From Calendula officinalis (lineage: Eukaryota; Streptophyta; Magnoliopsida; Asterales; Asteraceae): a DNA stretch of 64,000 nt. Of this stretch, positions 48,213 through 58,651 are shown piece after piece. The translations under genes were made by a program, and so were the position numbers. Each line of letters begins with the position of its first letter. Position 1 is the stretch's first letter. The stretch is taken from assembly GCA_963853835.1 (NCBI GenBank), contig OY970830.1, positions 32,077,966 to 32,141,965 on the forward strand, written 5' to 3'. A model generated the notes under the pieces. The model had not been told where the DNA came from and searched no databases. It saw only the letters and a program-made list of their open reading frames with translations.

Positions 48213-48457
48213 TATATTTTATATATATAATTGATCAAAAAGCACTGAATAATATTATAATTCATTTCAACAATTCCGATTATTTTTAAGAGGAATAGTA
48301 TTATTTACTACCATTTGTTCATACGTATCTTCTACTCATTAGATCAAGACATGTGTAAAAATCAACATATACTATTAAAAGAGAGAATTAATAGATTATA
48401 CATGTCATTTTATCAAGTGAGTAAGTAGATTAGTAATAACAAATAGTAAAAAAAATA

Positions 48458-48654
48458 CTCCCTCCGTCCCAAATTAATTGTCCACTAGACAAAAGGCACA
48501 CAGTTTTAAGAAAATGCAATTATTGCACTGTCCATCAATCAAATATCATATTTACCCACTTATAATTGATATGATTGGTTGTAATTTAAAATTGACAATT
48601 ATTTTAGGACAAACTAAAATAGTAATGTGGACAATAAAAATGGGAGGGTGGGAG
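48458..48654. mobile_element. Stowaway-like MITE, 197 bp
   Basis: TA-bounded inverted ends CTCCCTCCGTCCCAAATTAA and TGGGAGGGTGGGAG, with TTGTCCAC and GTGGACAA just inside. Confidence 0.85.
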
Positions 48655-48664
48655 TATCATTTCT

Positions 48665-49447
48665 TAGGGGTGAACATGGTACGGTACCACGTATATTTTT
48701 CTCATACCGCGTACCGTACCAACTATAATTGGTACACTGATTTATCTACCATTACCATACCAAGTTTACTTGGTACCAATTTGTTTGGCTACCAACAATT
48801 TTGGTTGGTACAAATTGGTAATGGTATATACCAACATCACTAACTCATATGAAATTAAAAAAATTAATAACAAAAGAACAATGATATTTTATCATTATCG
48901 ACCAGTTAAACATATTAACAAGTGTTCCGAACATAGAAACAAAATAAGCAAAATGATATAATATGTTACGTGCTATATAAACATAATCTAGTACGATAAA
49001 GTAACAAAAGATGTAGCTATCTTGTCGTAACTGAATCACTGATTTGTGTGAATGTACATATAAAATATTATATTTTCAAAGATGTTTTTAGTTTTAAAGT
49101 TAAAATAAGTATGTCTTATTATATTATATTAGTTTCAGATATATTTTTTGGGCACATCTATAATTTAAATAAAATATCATATATTTTAATATCTAATTGG
49201 AATCTTAGGCAAATAGGTTGCTAGTTTGTTATAATATATTAAACTAAAAATCATATAATATATATCTTGGTTGGTACGGTATACCGTGGTATTTAAAATT
49301 TGTGTACCATTACCGTACCATGATTACACAATTGGTACGGTACTACCAACCAAACATGTTGGCTACCAACATATTGGCTACCAACTATACTTGGTATGAT
49401 TGGTAGCATGTTGGCTGGTTTTGTTCGGTACAAATTTGACACCCCTA
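48665..49447. mobile_element. hAT-like TAGGGGTG element 1 (783 bp), GGTAC-motif array
   Basis: 8-bp duplication TCATTTCT (48657-48664 and 49448-49455). Inverted ends TAGGGGTG. Both subterminal regions are crowded with TTGGTAC, GGTACGGTACC and TACCAA words in both orientations; the centre is plain AT-rich. No coding content. It lies 10 bp from the preceding MITE. Confidence 0.88.
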
Positions 49448-49672
49448 TCATTTCTCATCTAATTCAAAATTAAACATTGCTTAAAATGATAATAACGCAC
49501 TCTACCAGTTTCAAGCTAAAATACGCAGCTAGCGGCGCACGTTAAAACATCCATGACTTACCTGGTCATCATAAAACTTCAGTCTGTCCTAATTTTCCAA
49601 ACGAACCACCCTCTCAATCTGATATCATAAACCCTAATTCAATTCGTTTGATACTAAAAAAGTATCAAAATC

Positions 49673-52600
49673 ATGAGTAGATTTCGATTTGACCTGCTAC
49701 TGTTACTAGTGTTTTCAGTACATTTGGCTCCTGTGCTTTCCGATCTGGTCATCTCGAAGCTTGATCGACGGGTAATTCATCATCTATTCGTTTTAATTCG
49801 TTTCATTTCTAATCATTTTAGCTAACTATTATGAGGAGATCCGAAATTTTGATTATTGTGTTTGGTTGAACTGTTTTCAATAATTTGAGCTCCGTTTGAT
49901 TGCATTTCTCGTAGTGTGTAGAGTTATATAAAAGCTATAGGTCTGATGACATTAGAATGTGAATTTATGCTAATGTTTATATTGCTACAAATTAGTATGA
50001 TGATAATAATAATAATTTTATTAGTTGCTGCTAGCCTGCTACCATCTGATAGTATCTCATTTTCTGTTGCAGATTGACTTGACTTCACAGATTGTGCGGA
50101 TGACATTGACCATGAAGGTTTGTGTTAATTTAAAAGTCTGATTCATCTTATGGATAATCTCTAGCCCAACAATGTGGTGTGGGGGGGGGGGGGGGGGGGG
50201 GGGGGGGATTTGTGTTATGAAACTCATTATTATGAATTCAAGTGGCAAAAAACAGTTTATGATGTTTGGATGAACATATACTGTTTGCGATAATCTGATT
50301 CCTTATGGTCAAATAATAAAGTTCATAACCTTGTGCAACAAAACTGATTAAGTGATTAACAAGGGGTAAAATAAGGTTACCTATTTGCCCCTTCTGTAAC
50401 CTAGTTTAAGAAACTTTCTCTCCCATTTCGAAGACGCTTCAGAATTTTACCATAGATATCTTTTTTGGTCATTTTATGTTTTGGTTTATTAAATAATCCA
50501 AATTTGACAAACATGCACACACACACAACTAACAACCACCCCCTAATCAATTTCTTCACTTGCTTTTTTACCACTTTACAGGTGGAAAATACGGGTCCTG
50601 ATCCAGTTTCCGAGTTCTTTTTCACCTTTCCTGAACGCCAAGCAAATAATATAGCATTTTTAGTAGCAATTAGTACCGTAGGAACTGGTAAATCACGAGG
50701 TTTAGCCACTAAACTCCCAATTAAAATCAAACAACCCGATGACTCACCACCTTCATTAATCTGGTACTCTGCATCTTTACCAAAACCTTTAAATAAAGGA
50801 GAAGTCTTAAACATGGATGCTTTAGTTGTTTTTGCTCATAGTTTACAACCATTTCCCGAAAAAATCACTCAGTCTGAACCACAACTTTTTTTATATCAAG
50901 ATAGCGCGCATTTTACAGTGCCATATAATGTTAAAATACAATCACTTGTTGTTAAATTACCGAGTGAAAACGTGGAATCGTATACAAAAAATGAAAAAAC
51001 TAAGTTTTCGGGGTCAGAGATTAAATATGGCGCGTATGAGAATGTTCCTAGGTTGTCATATTCGCATGTGGTTATTCATTTTCCAAGTAATAAACCGTTT
51101 GCGGTTGCTAAAGAGTTAGTTAAAGAAATTGAGATTTCACATTGGGGAAATGTGCAAGTAACTGAACATTATAATCTTGTTCATGGTGGTGCTCAGAGTA
51201 CGGGTGAATTTTCAAGGTATCATGTTCATTTTATTTTATTTTGGCCAAAATGCATTTTAGTACCTTGAACTTGTCTGCCTAGGTCTTTTACTACCTTGAA
51301 CTATTAAATGTGCAACATGGTACCCTAAACTTGACAAAATGGTCGATTTAGTACCTTGACTCACTAATTTGGTCTTGTTTTCTCACCTGATTTGCTTCTA
51401 ATATCAATATATTAAGATGAGCGTATATTTTATAGTCCGTCAAAAACTCCAACGAAAGTAAGTGATAGAGACCTATTTGAGATGGTCAATCTCCCAAGAA
51501 TTAGAGTAAAAGAAACTAGACTTTTTGCAACAATTTTCTCTAACTTTTCTCATGCAAACGTATTACACTTAAATAGAAAAACAAGCAACCTCTAAACTTT
51601 GTGAACAAGAAAACTAAACATGGGTACGAACTACTGATCATGGGAACTAAACATGGAAACGTGCATGAAGTGGTGGCCCACTTCTTTATTCTTAAAAAAC
51701 ATGCATGATTTTACTTTGTCAAACTACTACTTGTAAATAGGAGGTGCAAATAACTGATCATAGACCACGTGCTCATAATTCAATCCGGGTCAACTACTGG
51801 TCCGTATCAGTAAGTCAATTAAGAAAATGGGACATTGGGACCAAATTAGTGAGTCGGGGTACTAAATCGACCATTTTATCAAGTTCAGGGTACCATGTTG
51901 CACCTTTAATAGTAAAGGGTAGTAGAAGACCTAGTGAGACAACTTCAGAGTACTAAAATGCATTTTGGCCTTTTATTTTATATTTATGTGTTGTTGTATA
52001 GGGGGTGTTTGGATTTGTGTTTGAAACTGTATACCTATTTTTTATTATTATATTCAGGCTGGATTTCCAGCATAGAGCAAATGCAGGAGGTGCATCAGCT
52101 TTTAGGAATCTTATTGCAAAGTTACCAGCAAGAGCCCATTCTATTTATTACAGGGATGCCATTGGAAATATTTCTACTTCTAATATTTATGCTGATTCAA
52201 CCAGGGTAAGTTCTGTGGGATTATCATTTTTATTTATTTTTTTATCAAGAAAACTGAGATTTATCTTATTTTTTAGACATATGACTTTTAAATTGTCCAT
52301 TTGTGTATGTTTTATGAATCACTAACGAAATTAGCTAAAAATGAAACAGGTCAAACGGGTCGATCTTATCGAAAGTTGCCCAAAAAGTTTTTTTGAAGAA
52401 ACTAATAATTTATTTTATCAATTAATTACAGAATACGGATCTATATATAATTCCTATAAGTCTATCTAAATCTAATTTACTTTTAAATAATATCTAATAA
52501 TTATCTAGAAAATAGGGTAAACATATAACTTTAGTAATATGAAAAGTAAATTCCAACATTTTCTTAATGCATGAAACCTCCTATTCAAATAATAAAATTC

Positions 52601-54692
52601 CCTGTGAAATAATATTATTTAATTGTCATATGCTAATTATCTAGAAAACAATTGGATATTTTTTTTTTTTATTTTACGAATTATTGTTATAAATTTGCAG
52701 ACACTACTTGAAATAGAACCTCGATATCCTATGTTTGGTGGTTGGAAAACTTCATTCACTATTGGATACGGTTTGCCTCTTCGAGACTACTTGTTTCAGT
52801 CAAGCGGGACCCGCTTTCTTAACTTTACATTCGGTTCACCCATGAATGATGTTCTTGTTGAAAACCTTACTTTGAAGGTATTGATATTTTTATTTTTTTA
52901 AAGATTAAATTAAGTTTTATACTTGTAAATTTGGTTCATATTATTTTGATTTGCAGGTTGTTTTGCCTGAAGGGTCAAAAGACATATCCGTTTCAGTTCC
53001 ATTCCCTGTAAAACAGTCGCAAGAGGTATATAATATATTACTATTTTACCTTAAAAAATAAAAATAAGATTTTTTTATTATATATTATTTATATTTATTT
53101 ATTTATCTGCAGACAAAATATTCTCACTTGGATATTGCTGGTAGACCCACAATTGTTGTGGAAAAGGTTAATGTTGTCCCAGAGCATAACCAGTATTTCC
53201 AGGTATGTATTTTCTTCTGTTGGATTTTATTATTTTATTATTATTTTTTTAAATTTTATTCTTTTTGTTTCAGGTTCACTATAAATTTAGCAACCTTGCG
53301 TTACTTAACGAACCATTGATGCTAATATTTGGGTTTTTCTCCCTATTTGTTGCTTGCATCATCTACATGCATGCTGACATCACCATCTCAAAATCTTCTC
53401 CTTCATATCTTGCAAAACTTCAATGGGATGAGGTATGTCTGTCAACACCATATTACAGCTTCTAAAATGGGCCCCACGGGTCGGGTGGGGTTCATTTGAC
53501 CCGAAAACACTTATAGTCTGAACTTCATTAGGGTTATTTTGGTAAAATGTCAACTTACTTTTCTATATATCCTTGTATAAAGTTTTTCACTAATGGGTCA
53601 TCAAATGATAGTTTGTTAAAAGATGATTTTTACAAAAATATAAAAAAGATGGCTTCAAAAAGGATATTTTTTTATAAAATATGTTAAAGTTTATGTACAA
53701 ATACGTTAGTTTTATATATAATGATAATTGTTATGTGAAAAGAACTGATTTTGTACAAAGTTTTTTACTAATGGGTCGTCAAAAGATAGTTTGTTAAAAG
53801 ATGTTATTTACAAAAATATAAAAAAATGGCTTCAAAAAGGATATCTTATTGTTACAACTTATGTGCAAATACGTTAGTTTTATATATAATGATAATTGTT
53901 ATATAAAAAGAACTGATATAAAAAGTTTATAATCTCCCAAACGGGCCACAAAACCATATTTTAATGACTAAACAAGGACAAATTTAGTCTGACAAATATT
54001 TTTCAAAAGTTATATTATTACAACAATAACCCAATATTTGATAAAAGAATATTTTTAGAAAGTTGTATACTTGTAAGCATTAAAAACACACTTTGGAGTT
54101 TGGAGAACTTTGAACCTTTTTTCCGTTTGACCTAATAAAGATAAAAAAAAAACCTAAATCACATTTTTATAAATAAATGGATATTTGATTTTTAGGTGTT
54201 GGGAAGTATTCAACAACTTGCAGATATCATCCATCGATGCCTATTAATCCATGATAAATTAGAAGCTTCGTTAAGAGAACTTTCTAGAACAGGTGATGTT
54301 CAAGCTTGTAAAGCGGTCCGCAAATCAGCTGACAGTTTGTTGAAGGATCTTTCCAAAGAATCAAAACCAATTCTGACTCTTTTACAATCTTCTCCACAAG
54401 CTGCACATATATTACCCAAGGTTTCATTATATATACTTTAATTTTAATTTATCTTTATGATATTATTGATTGATTAAAATGATTTAATTGGTGTTTATAG
54501 GTGGAGGATTTAGTTGCCAAAGAGAGAGATTTAGAAGAAAAGATTATGTTAAAACACACAACGGTTGTGGACTCTTATGAGAAAAAATCCGGGGGTCGGG
54601 ATTTTGAGAATCGTGTGGCGGCGATCCAACAAAAGATATCGGGCTTGAAGCAAGAAGTTGATGATCTTCTTGAGTTTGTTGAAGATATTTAA
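49673..54692 (+). CDS. OST1: Oligosaccharyltransferase subunit 1 (ribophorin I)
   Basis: Ten exons: 49673-49771, 50073-50117, 50582-51216, 52058-52205, 52701-52877, 52957-53025, 53113-53202, 53274-53432, 54196-54420 and 54501-54692. They join to 612 residues. It is a non-catalytic subunit of the ER complex that N-glycosylates nascent proteins, where it helps present substrates to STT3. A signal peptide (LLLLLVFSVHLAPVLS, about 9-25) leads into a large lumenal domain with ribophorin motifs (NTGPDPVSEFFFTFPERQ, WGNVQVTEHYNLVHGGA, PRYPMFGGWKTSF). One membrane span lies at about 433-455 (LMLIFGFFSLFVACIIYMHA), followed by a cytosolic, lysine/glutamate-rich, coiled-coil-like tail. Orthologous to Arabidopsis OST1A/OST1B. 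Introns 3, 4 and 8 hold repeats; intron 2 has a G27 run. Confidence 0.96.
50181..50207 (+). repeat. Poly-G tract (27 G) in OST1 intron 2
   Basis: An uninterrupted run of 27 G preceded by GTGGTGT. Such a run can fold into a G-quadruplex in the transcript and is prone to length error in assembly. Confidence 0.9.
51243..51970. mobile_element. MULE-like element (728 bp) in OST1 intron 3
   Basis: 9-bp duplication TTTTATTTT (51234-51242 and 51971-51979). Both inverted ends begin GGCCAAAATGCATTTTAGTA and stay similar for over 100 bp (shared words ACATGGTACCCT and ATGGTCGATTTAGTACC). No transposase. It fills most of intron 3. Confidence 0.88.
53579..53925. repeat. Tandem duplication of about 178 bp in OST1 intron 8
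   Basis: TTACTAATGGGTCGTCAAAA-type text, then ATGGCTTCAAAAAGGATAT and ATACGTTAGTTTTATATATA, occur twice in the same order about 178 bp apart (units at 53579-53756 and 53757-53925). The copies differ by scattered substitutions and small gaps. Confidence 0.8.
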
Positions 54693-55149
54693 TCGTTCTC
54701 ATTTAGAAATATTCTTGAATTATGTTTTGTTTTATGTTAACGACCTTAATTGAGTAGTTTTATAAACCTGAGCTTTTTAGTTATTTGTTGAGGGAACAGA
54801 TTCTGTAGTCAACAAAGGGGCCAAAAAAGGATTTCAATTTTATGATGAGATCTTTGTTTAGTATAAAAAATAGGATTATGTCTACGTTCTTATAAGGTTT
54901 CTTTTTTCTGATTAGGCAATGTTACTATTTATCAACTGTTCATTAATTTTTTCTTCACTTTTTCGTTCGTAGCTTTTTTTATATAAATAAAATGTAATGC
55001 TATAAATATGTTAGTTTATAAATATGATGTGTATTCTTGCAAATCTGTCGTGAAACATAGATATATACTCCCTGTTGAAAAGATTGGAGAATCGATATTC
55101 TCAGCCTTTTGGATGTTTTATTTCCACTTGTATAGAGTAAATTTCATAG
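54693..55149. other. 3' flank of OST1
   Basis: Presumably includes the 3' UTR. No second gene seen. Confidence 0.5.
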
Positions 55150-55154
55150 ATGGT

Positions 55155-55266
55155 TGTTGAAATGTCTCACATTGGATAAGAAATGAACCAGTAATGTGAT
55201 TATAAGGATATTGAGCTACTGCTCTTACAATCAATTGGTTTTAAGATGGAACCTCACAAACTTACA
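55155..55266 (+). mobile_element. 112-bp solo LTR (TRIM-like), second copy
   Basis: Bounded by the 5-bp duplication ATGGT (55150-55154 and 55267-55271). It starts TGTTGAAATG, has GATTATAAGG in the middle and ends ACTTACA. Same family as 19133-19244, which lies in the opposite orientation. Confidence 0.8.
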
Positions 55267-55283
55267 ATGGTCTCTGTGGTATA

Positions 55284-55411
55284 TAGGGGTGAGCGCGGTT
55301 CATAATTCGAACCGAAACCAAAAACGATGAATATTCTGAACCGAATACATGTTTTTGGGCCGGTTTCTGTCGGCTTTCAGTTCAGTTTTTCAACCCAAAT
55401 GCTCACCCCTA
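55284..55411. mobile_element. hAT-like TAGGGGTG element 2 (128 bp)
   Basis: 8-bp duplication GTGGTATA (55276-55283 and 55412-55419). Inverted ends TAGGGGTGAGC. The interior is almost only motif array (CGGTTC, CCGAACC, GGTTTC). It lies 17 bp from the solo LTR. Confidence 0.85.
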
Positions 55412-55696
55412 GTGGTATACCACTTATTACATGCACGGTCTTTTATCTTTGTTTTATTACAAAATGATAAAAGAGTAGTTTGGTCATATAAATTTTTTTA
55501 ACGACGCTAAGGACCACTAGCGTAAGAAAGTACATACACTAAAGATATTCAGTGTAATAAACAAACTTATATAACTGAGGTTGTAATAAGTGATATATCT
55601 TTTGTGTTTACTCTAAATGTTCTATAAACTTAATATTTAAATTCAAATTCAAACTAAAAAAAAACACATCTTTAACTTGATGGTTTATTTATCATA

Positions 55697-57591
55697 GGGT
55701 AAATTATAGAAATTGTCCCTGTGGTATACCTGATTCTGTATTTCTGTTTCTAAACTTTTTTTTTGTTGTCGGTTTTATCGTCCCTAAAGATTTTTGGATT
55801 TCACTTTTCTGTCCTTCGTTTCGAAATCCTCCGTTAACTGACGATATTTTTGTCTATTTCCCCAAATTACCCCTATTTTAACTCTTTTCAAATTTTTTTC
55901 TTTTTTTTCTCTCCTTTTCTTTTTTCATCATGTTCTTTCATCTTCAAAAACCATAAACAAACCCTAAACAAATTTTTCATTATCCATTAATTTCTGAATA
56001 TTATAAGATTAAACATAATGGATGATGAAATTCGCCGTCCATATTCCTATTGAAGATGAAGCCCTAACAATTTGGTCATCAGATTCGTTATAAAATTCGT
56101 CCAGATCTGCAAACGATTCAGATTCGCAGGTAGTTTGGTCGCGGAGATGGGGGTTGGAGGGGGAGAATGTGGCGTAGACGAAGGTGCTGGAGATGGTTAG
56201 AGAGGATGAGGTTGTGGTGAGCAGGTGGAGGAGATCGATTTCACCACGTTAAATCTTTGTTCTTTTCTTCCACCGGGCCTCACTTCACAGAATTTTTGGT
56301 GATGAATATCAAGAAGCAAATCTCGATCTCTCTCACCCCTCTTCCTTCTTTGTACAGATTTGAGTTGATATCAATTTTTATGTTCGATTATCTTGATTTC
56401 AATTGTGTTTGTGATAGTATAATATATTTGTAATCTGGAAATTTGATTCCCAGTGCTCATATTCTATTTCTAGGGTTTCCAATTTATATTGCAGGTAGGG
56501 GTGCCCAACGGGTCAACCCGACCCGACCCGGCTCTTATCGGGTCGGGTCTGTCGGGTTTGAGGTTGAAAAAATCCTAACCCGAAACCCGACCCGATAAGG
56601 CTTCGGGTTGGTCGGGTTCGGGTCTGTCGGGTTTCGGGTTTGTCGGGTTGACCCGATCGGGTTGGTCGGGTTACACATTCATAAAAGTTCAAGAAACACA
56701 CATTTAAAAAAAATAAAAGTACAATGATTCATACTAGTTTATATTAAGCAAATAGATAACGTACAAAGAAAAAAACTAATTGCAAATAAGAAAAAACTTT
56801 CAATGGTGCTTTTCAAGCAACTAATAAATGAAATCAGTGATATGTGTCCAACACGTATAAAAGAAAAAAACTTCAAAAAAGAAAAAAAAAAATACCTTTG
56901 TATATTAATTGCAAATGGTGCTTTTCAAGCAACTAATAAAGGACGCTCTGTATGTTTTTTGTAAGCAAGCAGACAAATGTACTTTTTGATTCAATCAGAT
57001 TGCTCTTATAGACTTTAAAAAAAAAACAAACGCTAATTGGCAAACGATTATAGTATATATTAAATGCGCCTGTTGGTTTCCTTTTCTTTTCTACGGAGTA
57101 ATATTTATGGTAAAAATAATTTAAAATTTTAAAATTCAGATTTTAACCTTAACCCTAATCGGGTCTTAGCGGGTCAACCCGAAACCCGAAAAAATTAAAA
57201 ATTCTAACCCGAAACCCGACCCGATAAGGTATCGGGTTAGTCGGGTCGGGTTTAAAAAACCCGATATCAACACAAGACCCGAATGCACCCGACCCGACTA
57301 ACATTATCGCGTTCGGGTTCGGGTTCGGGTCGGGTCGGGTTGACCCTTTGGGCACCCCTAATTGCAGGTAAAAACTGGGGAAGAAACCCAATGTATAATT
57401 TTTAAAGCATTATGTACAAGTAATTTGAGGAAAAGATAGAAATACCCTCACATAGTTAACGGCCAAAATTGGACGGAAGGACAGAAAAGTGAAATCCAAA
57501 AATCTTTAAGGACAAAAAAACAGACAAAAAAAAGTTAGGGACAGAAATACAGAATCGGGTATATCACACGGATAATTTATATAGTTTACCC
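55697..57591. mobile_element. MULE-like element (GGGTAAATTA ends), interrupted by a hAT element
   Basis: 9-bp duplication TTTATCATA / TTTACCATA (55688-55696 and 57592-57600, one mismatch). The inverted ends, about 170 bp, share CTGATTCTGTATTTCTGT and GATTTTTGGATTTCACTTTT (read inward). Without the nested hAT and its duplicated 8 bp the element is about 1.0 kb. Its centre (56030-56260) is relatively GC-rich and could be captured gene sequence; I could not identify a source. Confidence 0.8.
56496..57360. mobile_element. hAT-like TAGGGGTG element 3 (865 bp), CGGGT array, nested in the MULE
   Basis: 8-bp duplication ATTGCAGG (56488-56495 and 57361-57368). Inverted ends TAGGGGTGCCCAA. Subterminal regions (56515-56670 and 57160-57350) are packed with CGGGT and ACCCG words, some forming GGGTTCGGGTTCGGG runs with G-quadruplex potential. 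Confidence 0.9.
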
Positions 57592-57979
57592 TTTACCATA
57601 TCATTAGATTTGTGCCAACGAGGGGGCGGCTCCCCTCGTCGGCTTCTTCAATTTTGCCAAACCATTGGCATGGGGCGTCGGTTGCATGTCTTCGGTCAAA
57701 TATGCGGTTGAAGGAAGAGGGTGATGAGTTCAGGTGGGGCCCAGAACAATTTTAATACAGTATTTTGTATTTTGTGTGTGTATATTTTATAACGACGAGT
57801 CTTAAAAAATTGAAGAGAATGGGTATTGTTTGAATGAATATGTTAGTTGAATGTTGGTTGAAGTGTAAGCTGATGTAACTCTGATTTGACAACACATATC
57901 ATAAAAAGCATATATAAGAATCAAAATTATGAAAAATAGAAAAATATGATGATAAAACTCTTGGTGGTATCTCCTATTT

Positions 57980-58587
57980 GAGGGGTGAGCATAGGACGAT
58001 TTGGAACGGTTTTTACTAAAATCAAACCGCACCCTAAAAACTCGAGTTTTTAGAATTACACCCCGTTCGGTTTCGGGTTTTCGGTTTCGGTTTTTCGGTT
58101 TTTAATTTACTTTAAATTTACCAATTTGGTACCTTACAAACTAATATTATGATTCAAACACTCAAACCTTAACTCATTTTGTTATAAATAAAAAACAACT
58201 AGTAAGTTTAATATAATGTGATAATAAATTCAACTAACATAATTTGAATAAGATTAATAATAGAATAACATCCAATAATCTTTCGAGACAATTTTAGTCC
58301 ATGTCTTCATTCACAGAAGTTTTATTGCATGGTTACTTTACTTTTGCAAACAAATCTATACCAAATATTTTAAAATATAAAATTATTTTTATAAAACTTG
58401 AAATATATATAATGGTGGGGCGGGGCGGATTTTTCGGTTTGGTTTTTCATATGCCCCGAAAACCGCCCAAACATTCGGGAATGTTTTCCACAAATCAAAA
58501 CTGTTTATATCAATTTTTCAAATGATTCGATTTTTTCGAATTTTTCAGTTTAAGTTCTAACTTTTTTGGTTTTTATGCTCATTCCTA
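57980..58587. mobile_element. Older hAT-like element 4 (608 bp), GGTTTCGG array
   Basis: Ends GAGGGGTGAGCATAGGA and TAGGAATGAGCATA (read inward). Imperfect 8-bp duplication TCCTATTT / TCTTATTT (57972-57979 and 58588-58595). Subterminal GGTTTCGGTTTTTCGG words. It ends 65 bp upstream of the OEP21 start codon. Confidence 0.65.
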
Positions 58588-58651
58588 TCTTATTTAGGGT
58601 TTTCCAGTTTTTACTACCTACTCATTTCGAATCAATCTGAGAGAGACAACA

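Noticed and set aside
58301..58525. A 74-codon frame upstream of OEP21
   Set aside because: Lies entirely in hAT-like element 4, with no family motif.
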